Assembly: GCA_947247005.1 (NCBI GenBank)
Contig: OX365959.1
Coordinates: 39,779,097-39,843,096, forward strand
Length of the DNA stretch: 64,000 nt
Origin: Spisula solida
Taxonomy: Eukaryota > Mollusca > Bivalvia > Venerida > Mactridae
Direction: 5' to 3'
The position numbers were made by a program, and so were the translations under genes. Of this stretch, positions 40,401 to 52,400 are shown one piece after another. The stretch's first letter is position 1. Each line of letters begins with the position of its first letter. Under the pieces are notes generated by a model that was given only the letters and a program-made list of their open reading frames with translations, searched no databases and was not told where the DNA came from.

Positions 40401-43400
40401 AAGTAGACGGTGCATTATCTACGACCATGCAGTATACAAAATATCTATCATTCTTGACTTTATCAATAAATAAATCCATCAAAGTCGACATGCCTTAGTC
40501 AGTCAAAGTTGCTTTTTTCTGCTCCTAGTTACTGGCGCAAGAGGACAATCCATAGGAAACACTTTGCAACCATCAGCTGATTTTGTTTATGAGGGACTTT
40601 TAGTGGTTTTATTCCTGTATCATAATTATTGTTGTCGGCGGGTTTAATCTGATGACAGGGCGATCACACTACGGCCATAAATCATCTCCGTACAATCTAT
40701 ATGTTTCATCTTAATGGGTTTTGTCACATATATCTATAGGTGCATATCCCCTACTGTAGCTCCATCATCGTTCTATGTCACTCATCTCATTCAACGGTCA
40801 CTACCAATCATGCTGATATTGAACTATTTAATTACGATGGGTCACTATCATGAACGTATCATCAGTCAGAAGTCCAGTGTTCACTATCATGGACATATCA
40901 AGAGTCCAGTGCATGTAGATTATACTTGAACTAGACTGATTCCAATGGCCCATTACTATACTAATATCGTACAAACAACAATACCGCAATAAAGCCGAGT
41001 ACCATACAAACAACAAGGCCTATAAAGTAACGGGTACCGGTAAATGCCATAAAGCTACCTAACACTGACAACAATAGCATATAATTGTTACATCTTGTAC
41101 AGAACAATTTGCATCGACACAACTATATTACTGTATAATACATACTGTCATTCCAAATTAATATAGAGATATGTGCACTACCCTAGTGTGCGCAGTGTCT
41201 ATTGGCCAATCATTTTGTAAAACATGTTTTCATTGGCCAATCATTTGTAAAACATGTTTTTATTTGCCAATCATTTGTAAAACATGTCATTCCAAATTAA
41301 TATAGAGATATGTGCACTACCCTAGTGTGCGCAGTGTCTATTGGCCAATCATTTGCAAAACATGTTTTCATTGGCCAATCATTTGTAAAACATGTTTTCA
41401 TTGGCCAATCATTTGTAAAACATGTTTTCATTGGCTGACATTCACCCATTCTCATCCAGTGAAAATTAGTGATCTGTACAAGATTTAATATTCATTGCCT
41501 TAAAATATTACCCCAACTGCACCATGCTCATAATGATTTTTGACCATCACCTTGTCCATATTTTTTTCAGAGCTTTTATTTACCCAAACAGCACTTTGAT
41601 GTATTGACTCTGCTGGAAGAACTTCCTCAGTTGCTCATAAACATTCCTGTTAACATGGATGACCATGGCTAAATTGTGGTTGAGTTATTTATGTGTAGCA
41701 CTTAAACATTAAATTGACAATCAAACATCCACCCACTGAACTGTCCAACTGTCCCCCCTCTCAATTATCATAATACTTCCGTTGAAAAATCATGTTAATA
41801 TAGAACTAAACACTTAAATTTTCCCCTAAACAATCCACAGGTAACTGTATCATTGAAAAAGAGTAAAAAAGGTTTTTTTCTTTTATACATTTCATGTAAG
41901 ATATTATAAAATTACATAAAAAAACCCCTGTTTTTGTTTACTCTATATTAATGATACAGCTACAAGATACAGATTACCTGAATGCATATGTAGAAAGAAA
42001 TATATAAAATATAAATGATATGTATATAAGATACACAATAGTTCAATGGTATTTGGTGGGATGAGCCTGCCAGAGGATTCCTCTGCCAACACAATTCCGT
42101 TCATTTTCATCAAATACATCAGCACATGTAAGGTGGTCCACGGACATAGCAGGGTGCCGAAGAAGACCATCCCACATATAATGAAGTTTGACAAGTCAGG
42201 AGGCTACATGGAAAGTCCTAGGTAGTAGTATGCACACCTAGATTCCAGACAAAAGCGAGAGCAGATAAAACACACATGGTCCGCTGACAACTACTTCATT
42301 ATAGAATTATAGAAGGTTTTAAAACAGACCCCTGAGCACCTGTAGGAACTGAAAAACACCATGTCTTCAACTTTTTATTTAGGTTTTGAGAACAAAATTG
42401 TCAGTTCCCCTTTTCAATTATATCTCTCTATATGTGGCTGTGTGATGCTTTCTTTTAGCGTGACACACATTTAACTATTGCATGAACATTTTCTCCATTC
42501 TAATGTCCCTTTAATTAATCTGAAGTTTGTCTATAGTCTGACACTGACTATTTCTCACTTCCCCTAGCCCAGCTTTCACTATATTGACTCATGATGTTTC
42601 CAGGGCATATATATAATTGGATGGGTTGTCTGTAGACTGATGTTTGCCTCAACTTCTAATGTTTAGTAATGGGGTTTGGGTCTGTGGGCTTGCCCTCATA
42701 GTCTTGTAGATACTGTAATAACCTGGAAGTTTCCCTTTAACAATACATGGTACAAATTGTACAGCTGATGTTACTCTCCGTGTGGCTCTGATTGTTTTGC
42801 AAGTGTCTTGTTTAGAATTATTCCTTTAACAATACATGGTATAGCTGATGTTACCCTGGGGTCTGTGTGTGGGTTGGTTCTGATTGTCTTGCTGAATGTC
42901 TCAATGTAACAACCTAAAATCTTTTCTTTTACAATACATGCTACAGCTGATGCTTGTCGTTGATATTTATATTCTACAATTCATCATAGCACCTGATAAT
43001 GTAGTTCTATTGTTTACAATCCTTTGTCTTCTAGATAAACCATTGCTCTAGTGTCATGTTCTAGGTAAATAATGTGTCTGTTGTTATGTAATAAGTCATC
43101 TAGGCACAGATATTGTGGTTATAATTAAACACAAAACTGGTTGCTTCCATACGACTGAACCTATTGTACTGGGTACGCACATGTTTGTATCAATGCACTT
43201 ACGAAAATCTTAAAGTTACGCTCAAACTTAAATCCTTTATATTCTTTAAAAACTGCAAATTTATAAAGAATTTAAATTTGATTGTAAGTGCTTTGATAAA
43301 ACAGTACCCAGGTGAAACTTAGAATGAACAAGTATACTGTAAAAATCCGACATTTTTGTGGGTTATAAAATAATTCAAAATCTAAAATTCTGGTGAAAAA

Positions 43401-46400
43401 GTTGCAATTTTGTTGAGGTCAATTATTTAATATAATTAATCAGAAGAAAAACTTTTACAGAGGTTAATATATCATGTGGATTTAATTAAATTAATCAATT
43501 AAAATAAATTTCCTGGAATAATACTTACAATATTTGTTTGTTTGTTTAATGTTTGCATTCGCCAGGGACTGTTGTAAGTGCTAAATGGTCATCCATTTTT
43601 TATCCATGCCTGAGATTTGCAAAATTGCTATGAGACTCTGTCACATTAGACTTTTGAGGGAAAATAAATTATTATATAATCATTTTCCAGTGTTATATTT
43701 TTAGAAATTCGTGTCTCATTAAACAGAAAGTGTTCACTCCTGATTTAAGTGTCTGTGTTGAAACATTGCTAAGCACATTAAACATCTTCTGATATTTTTT
43801 CTAATATTTTTTCTGTCTATGACAAAGAAAATGTCACATATTCTCCATTGGAAGTAGGAATAGAAGCAGGCAGAGACAGTATCCATCACCGTGGAGATCG
43901 TGAATGTCACAAAATCTTTACGAAATAGAATGATGACAAAAAAACCTGTCTCAGAAGATTTTCCAGGATTCCCTAGTTATCAATGTAAGGGGTTATAGTA
44001 TCTGAAGCATGCTAACAACTCATGGAAAAAACATCATTTAAATTCAATTGTAGGATTTATTCCATCTTAAGGGAAACCGGAGAAGCTCTTTATTTACATT
44101 TTAGAGTGGTCAAAGTTGTGTTTTAGCCATTAATCAACTCAGTCTATCATAGAAAGGATCAAAGCCCTGTGGATAAATAAACATGATGTGCTGGTACCTA
44201 ATGATGTATAGCATGGACGGTTCCTGGCTCCATCAACATGCCAGATTCCCCCTATCAAAGGGAATTATTAGGACTGATCTTTTTATACTTGCAGTAAATT
44301 AAGTTATACCTTTGAGAAAAGCCTAAGCCTAAAAATTGAGTAGATATACACCAAATTCTTCAAGTACTCTCAAAGTATTCTTCATACCAATTCATAAGTT
44401 GTTATACAAAAGTTTGACAATTCTAACAATATTGTGTAATGTTTTACTGTTCACAACTATAATTATGCCATAATGCAAATTCAAGAAATTAATGAATTCT
44501 GTATCATTTACAATCATCAACTGAACCATTAGACCATACGTGTACATCCAATAATTGTCTGCTTGTCCCTGGGGTAATGCTTACTGCATCATCATTTCAT
44601 GATTTTGGTAAGAGAATTCATCACATGAAAATGTCACATTGGACAAACTGCATCATCATTTCATGATTGGATAGTCAAATCGTCCAATTTTCATCACATA
44701 AAATTGTCGCAATATGATCATCTCAACATTATATTATATGCTGGCAAACATGTCAGGAAATAAAATGTGAATCTACCTGAGGATTTATGAGCTCAGGCCC
44801 TACCGAAACATAGAACAGTCCACAAACAAGACTGCGTTCAATAAACGCTTATGCCCCCTGTGGAAGCCTTGTCTATAAATAAGTCCTAAATTAGGTCAAG
44901 GTGAAGGTCAAAATGTGGTTAGGTGATACAGGTGTGTGGAGAGTGTTCATATACAACATCCATGCAAGTATAAAAGCTTTGTAGCAAGCCATATTAATGC
45001 TAGAAGAAACGGTCAATTTGGGTTAACCAGGACGGACGGACGAACGAACGAACGGACGAACGGACGGACGGACGGACGGACAGGTGAATCACTATATGCC
45101 TCCCGATCTATCGATACGGGGGCATAAAAATCCACTCCCACAATCAAACCTGTTTCTAATTATAATTATATACATGTATATAGTACACACACATGTATGT
45201 TTTAATCAAAGATAACGGTACTGAATTCCATCCAGTACAAAGATGTATTATATTATAGACCCTACCAATACAATAACTCCGGCCATTTTCCTTATTTTAT
45301 CGCCTGCCTCCATGTGTTTTATCTATCCCTATGAACATGCTTTGCTGGGTTATAGGTCGTTAAAGACAGTAGGGGAGACAATCTAAGGTCATTCTAAGGC
45401 TCGTTATTACCAATCAAACAGGTGGAATAATTAAGCATCAGTACTGAGACTCCAAGATACTCCATGAGACTACAAGCTTATGAGCTCTACTTTAATTAAT
45501 ATGCTGCTATAATAAGATGTCTTCCTACTGATTATTTTAAAGTTTTAAGTCTCATAAGGAATAATCTTAGTAACATCTTAATCTTGATAACAGTATAATA
45601 ACTTTAAGCATCAGGAAAACAGAAGATGCACAAATTTAAGTCAGAATTCTACAAATTTTTAAGCGAGATTTTCAAGATAACTGAGATTTACATAATAACT
45701 GAGATTTGCAATAGTAACTGCATGAGACTTATAAAATCACAGAGACTTGCAAAATAACTTAGATTTTGCAAACTATATAAAATGCACAAAACAACTGCGA
45801 TGTACAAAATAATAGAGATGCATGAAATAACTGAGATTTATAAAATAACACGAGGAAACCAGCAGCAAAAAAAACTGTGAAAAGGCAAAGAAAGAGAGAT
45901 AAATTATATCTGCAAAGAGCAACACAAGCTAGCTATGTTATATATTTACAAGAACAATGAAATGCTGGAACAAAACATCTGATCCTAGACAGCTAGAAAA
46001 CATGAACAAGGAACAAACAGACAATAAAAACATATAAATATCTGAATACTGTATTATAATGGTGTAATTACATTTGACATCACACAAAAAAAACCGATTT
46101 AAAATTACTTTCTCTCCGAAACATCTGTTTCGTTCCTTAAAGTAATGATAAGACATCAAGATTAAGTCAGCCAACTTGACTTCAAGCTCCTAGATGACGC
46201 TGATCGCCATAGTTTCGTTTCCACAGTAATAAGAACGTGATGACAAAGCTTGTGAGTAGCGCTGATCAAAGTATCAATCATATTGAACTATCTCTCAGCA
46301 TCTAGGTGAAGTTATCTCCCTTACTATGGGAGATGATTGATGATCTTCAGCTCTTCAGTCATGAAGATCAGATATAGTCACCAAAAGTCAAGTTGTGATC

Positions 46401-49400
46401 TTTGAAGCTAGAAAATTAGCAAACCAGTAGAAATATCTGGCAGGTCTCTAGGCATACAGATCAGGGAATCAGGTATCTAGGGATATAGATCAGGGAATTC
46501 TGGGATATCATTTAAAACTTGTTAATTTCCTTGTTTCATTCAGCTTAACTCTTCATAAACCATTCATGACTCTTCAGTATCTTCATATACCATTCATGTT
46601 TTCCATTTTGTTACTCTTCAATATCTTCATAAACCATTCATGTTTTCCATTTTGTTACTCTTCAATATCATTACAAACCATTCATGTTTTCCATTTTGTA
46701 ACTCTTCAATACTTTCATAAACCATTCATGTTTTCATTTTGTTACTCTTCAATAAATAATATAATGATTGATCTTAATGCAAGCATTACTTAACCTTTGT
46801 ATTTTACTTATAAATGATTCAGCTGACAATATACAGGAAAACAAGATATTGACCAATCGCAGAACAGGAAACGTTTTCAAGATTCTAGTATTGACCAATC
46901 ATAGAACAGGAAACATATTCAAGAGTCTAGAAGAAATTTAGACAATAGAAAAATTAAGAGCCATTCTATTTCTGTTTTATGTAATTTTTCAATACAACCC
47001 CGACAGGATATTGAACAATAGATATTTCATTCACGACTTTGCATTGATGAGATTTGGGGCGTGGCATTGCTAACCAGTTTGGCTCCAGAAGGCTCAAGTT
47101 TTACAGTAAATATCAACACACCTATTGGCGAGGGTATTGTTTTACTCTAGTGCATGCTACTGCATGTGTAAGTTGTTAAGTTTACGCGACATGGAAGTAT
47201 TGGCAAATTTCTTGAATTTACTATTTTCACTAAAGTTTCATCTAGCGTAACATTTTGGGATTGCAGAACAGAGACTACTAAGAAATTTTAAAATCACTTA
47301 TATTTCTGCATGCAAAATTTTTAAAATTCAGAATTCTTAGGCAAGCTTCCACCTGTAGAAATATGAACTTATCACAGAAGTTTGTGCAGATTGCTAATGT
47401 TTTCCTTGAGTAATTTTAAGATGGTTCTGAGTGCCCTTCAATTATAATATGTGTATAAGTATCTGCTTCAATGCTCATTATAGTAAAGTAACAAAACACT
47501 GTGCCTCCGTAGCTCAATGGTTAGCGTGCTTGTCATCTAATCTGGCGACCTGGGTTCAAATATTGGTGGAGGCACTCATATGCCTGTCATATTTCAGCAG
47601 AAAACCAACTGGCAAATAAAGGCTATGCTCGGCATTTAACAGAAAAAAATATGCTACAAAAGCCTCACTCTGTGAACTGAAAAACCATGGAATAAAGTAA
47701 TGTTATCAAGGAGCAGATAGACTAGGAAGAGAATGTCTGATTTCATCAAGAGATGAATGACTTTGATACAAGTATTGTAAGATAATGACAGACTCACTAA
47801 TGAAAGTGTTTTACTAATTGGATAGCAAAGTCCCCTAACACCTGATCTACTTGGTTACTACTCTTTGTGGTAGTAAAGTAGGATTGTTTCTCAGGTCTAT
47901 TGATTAAATAAGTCTAATTATTAGTTTAGTTTTTTTCATTGATCTTTCTGTAACTATGTACTCATTACGTGTATAGTCCACCATTGATAAACTTGAAAAT
48001 TAAATGCATTTTCGACGTCCATTTTTGTTCAATCTTGTGCATTTATACTCTTTTTCAATCTGCACTGATAACAAGCGGCCAGTAAACCATGCAGTATTTA
48101 TATTATGTATGTTATTTATTGATAAGGCTAGAGTTATCTCAGGCAAACTATATAAATTATGACGCAGCACAATTTGTGTTGTCCTGTGGTTGTTTTTGAC
48201 AATCAGACGGATGAAAGGTACAACAAAAATTCTGTAGGTTTTTATAATTCTGTAGACTCTGTGAAATTTGCTTTGCAAGGTTACTGCAAGAAGCAAAGCA
48301 AGATAATATGTCATATGTTCTCACAGTAGTCTGTGTAAAGCAAATTAATTGCAAGAAATTGTAAGATTTAGCAAGGTAAGACAGTATGTGCATGTTAGCA
48401 TTGCAAGAGTTGTTTGCCCTTAATATTAATATTCCATACACAGTCTACAATTGCCTAGCAGTGTCTTTGGCTTGTATGGTGTTTGCTTGAGGGTTCTGAG
48501 TTAGGAGATAGAGTTGTTTTGTATACTAAAGGTCACATTCCCTATAAAGTAGTGGGAACCATGTCTTAAAAATTTAAATAACATGAAAAGCTAGGAACCA
48601 GGCCTTGCATTTGAATGAACCAATTAGAGGAAACCTTACTGGAGCAAGTCCTCGTATTTATTAAATGGACCAATCAGAGTGCCGGTAATTATAACATTTC
48701 TGTGGAGCCAGTCCATAAATTTGAATGAACCAATCAGAGGAAGCCTTACTGGAACCAATCTTGAATTTAAATTAACAAATCAGAAGAAACCTTACAAAAA
48801 TGTAACAATGCAATACACAAATGTATTATAAGCCAGGCATCAGCCAGCCTACTTTTATTCTGTCAATACAAACAAGGTATCATGCAAGGAATCCATTTAT
48901 TTTGGCGTCTTTCCTCAAAATGATAAATCAATTCCCCGGGCAACCAGACAGAACGAAAAAAGGACATAAATAGGTCACAGTCTGTCAGAGGACCTGATTG
49001 TACGGAATTGGCAGAAGGGTGAAAATAAATATGATTATTGTGTATAATTTCTGTAAGATATATAACGAAAACCAAATAGTTATTTTAGACATAAGCCAAA
49101 GAGCATTGACCCGAGCACTGCATTGGTCAATATTCGTATTTGTTATTTTAGAACCTATTCAATAACCCGCTGTACTGAGTGAATTAGGTAACGAAACAAA
49201 TTAAGGACCAAATTGGTAAAGCAGAGTATTTATATAAACCCCTATTTACAAGCCAGGGTTCCACCTACCCCTCCATATGTAAAATATCTTTCAATGAAAG
49301 AAATATAGAACATATAATTATAATAAATCTTGACCAAATTAAAGTTTATAATGATGTAGAATATCCTAAAAAAAACTTATCTGATAGGTTTCTATATCTA

Positions 49401-52400
49401 TAGCCAAGCCTCATTGGCTTTAAGACAGGTGGCATGATACGGAAACCTCACCCATATCAGTCATTGACAGCCAAAAGGTGCTATCAGCATATGAAATAAG
49501 AAGCTGATAGCCTCTTTTTGCTGTCAATGTACAATATTTTCTGCAAAGGGTACACATACAACATCCACTTGTTGTCCAGACATATGGACCATGTCAGCAT
49601 GCCCTAATAACAGCATCACTGATCAGTCTTCATTAAAGTATTAATAAATATTTCGAAAATCTAATTTATCATACCCAGTACCTATAAATAGATGTATCAT
49701 TATGTAATTTTGAAGTAAATCAAAGTTAATCAGTAAATTAAAACCATTTATCATCAGGAGAGGAAGTTGGAATCAGTTTCTATCCACAAGAAGCTTGGAT
49801 TCTGAGTATGTAGCCTCTAGAAGCTTGTAATCATGATTTCAAGCACCTAAATCACCCTGATTACACAATCCTCTCAAAGACCAGGATCGATCAGCAGACA
49901 GCCTCCTTTTGATGTAACAAAATTTAGAACTTAATTATTCTGGTCATAATTCTTAGCAAACTTGACCTGAATTCTTAACATATAAGATTTTAAGTTAAAC
50001 TTGAACAAGCAGGGCTGGTATTCACAAAGCATCTTAGCAGAAAACTTAGGAATTTCATATACATTGTATACATTGCCGAAAGGCAAACAATAAAGTTGTC
50101 AATTAATTGTCATAATGTTTTCAAAACATGAAATGATTCAATAAATTTTGCATATTTTGAAGCAAACCCCATGAAAGCAGCCAACACTATTATAGTGTTA
50201 AAGTTATTTGTGTACAGACACAAGAACATTAAATTAGCTGAAGGGTATGTATTAAGAATTTTTTTTGCCAATTTCGTTAAAAGACCCAAGTAATGGTTTA
50301 AACCATTGACTCATATGGGTGGGTACATTCATACGTTTGCTAAATATAATAATAATATATAATTATTATCAAAGACTAAACTAAACAAAACTTCAAAATC
50401 TTAGAAACAATAATAATATCATAATTGTGATAAAAATACTTTATTTATAGATGGCAACACAGTTGGACAGCCAAGTTAATTCTGCCAATGACTGGCTTCT
50501 ATAAAACTTTATTAATAAGATGATAGATTCACACATACGCTGCTCATCATAGTGTGGTCGAGTGGATGTTAAAATAGATGTTTGAACAACTGCCCGATAG
50601 AAATACAGTAGTACTAAAAGCAACATAAAATCAATGGTTCCAACTGTATGGGGAGATTTTGTTCTAACAACAACAGTGAGGCAGCTTGAAGAAACAACAT
50701 AAATGCATTATTTTTTGTTTTAACTTGACACAGAAGAGCCATAAACAAGGTAATAAAGAGCTAAAAACTTGACTAGATTGGAGTAATAAAAAGTAAAAAC
50801 TTGGACATGAAACTTTGGCCTACGAGACACTGATACATGAAGATACAAGTACAGCTGTGAGGACTTCCAGTGGCTCGCATGTTTCATATCATAAATACGG
50901 TCATTAATTCCTTCAAAAAGATGGACCACAATCAGGGGTGATCTATTAAGATTAAAATGCATCAAAGTATGAATTTCAAGCCGGGGTAATAAATCATTCA
51001 TAAACGTGCTTTCATAAATCAATCAAAACCACATGTATTGAATATAATGCTTTTATTTCACACCTAAATAACACCTATACCAACGGAACATGCAGTCGTG
51101 TAAAACAGCATAAAAAACGAATGTGATTTAGGGTCGGCAGAGCTACAAGAATAATCGTATTATCATTTTTCTTTTCCACCGAAGTCATAAATCATATTTT
51201 CGACAGTTTCTACAGTCTACAGTTTCAAGAATACATTATCTATAATCAAAGGTAATAGACAGGAGTAGAACGGAGAAGTGTTCAAACAGTTGTAGCAGTT
51301 AACAAGAACTAATGAAAAACTCTTTTTGGCGAAATACTAGAACATGAGAAGCCAGAAGGTTCATCAGTAAGTATAAAAGTCAACCAGTAAAACTCATCAA
51401 ACGTCTCCACAAGTAGAGAGTAGTTCATCATACTTAGCTAAATGTGACAAAAAGGTAATAACTTTTTTAATTACTGAAGTAAATCAACACAGGTTGCCTG
51501 CATACCACCAGCGTGGCTGGTGAAACCATTGTCATGACGATGTTGCTGTGTTATGGCATTATTTTGTTTGTGGTCAAATCTGACATAAATACAGATGTGT
51601 GGATTATAACTGGCTAATTGTCACTTACTACCAGAATTTAATAGATTTTCACAAAAAATTTAATGGGGTTATTATAACAACCAAAACAGTGTATTTGTTT
51701 CACCAGAATTAATTAAGCAACCACCTGTCTGAAATAGCCAATATTAATCAAGCAGCAATAAGCAGCAACAAAATTAATGTTGCCTCCCTTGTTTCATTGA
51801 GTAGGATCAGGGGTGATATTCAATATTGATCTTACTTGACTTACAGATAAGGACAACCAATCAGATTACACCATCTTAAACTCTTGGTCAGGAACAGGCA
51901 ATATGATTGGCTATCCTAATTCTCCAGTTAAAAAAGAACAATATTGAATACCACCCCTGAACACATTTGGAGCAGAGATACAGCAGAGCAGAGGGAACAC
52001 ATGCAAATATTGGAATATTCCTGAAAAACGTGATCAGGTACAAATCAGGTAGATAAAATTGCAGAGGTCAACAATCAGCTGTACAAGATACCAAAACACT
52101 CGTTTGACGTCATTCATGTAATTAAATATGATAACCACAGGTCATGTATGTTTTAATTAAGATCTAATCAGACATGAAAACACTTCAGAAGCAGTTACAT
52201 TTTTTGTGTGCTGAATTTCAGAATTCCAGAGACCTGCAACTTGAGGTGTTTTCAAGTTTTGAGAAAAGTGCACTTTGAAGTTCTACAAATATTGAACTGC
52301 TATTTATGTTAGAATCTGGAATCACAGATCAGGTAACCATAGTAAGAGGCAGCTAGTGCTTGGAAGTAGTTGCATGAAACAATGAAGCACACTATACAAT

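Noticed and set aside
47502..47574. Functional tRNA gene
   Set aside because: The acceptor stem is perfect, but the B box and T stem are damaged and SINE-like sequence follows.
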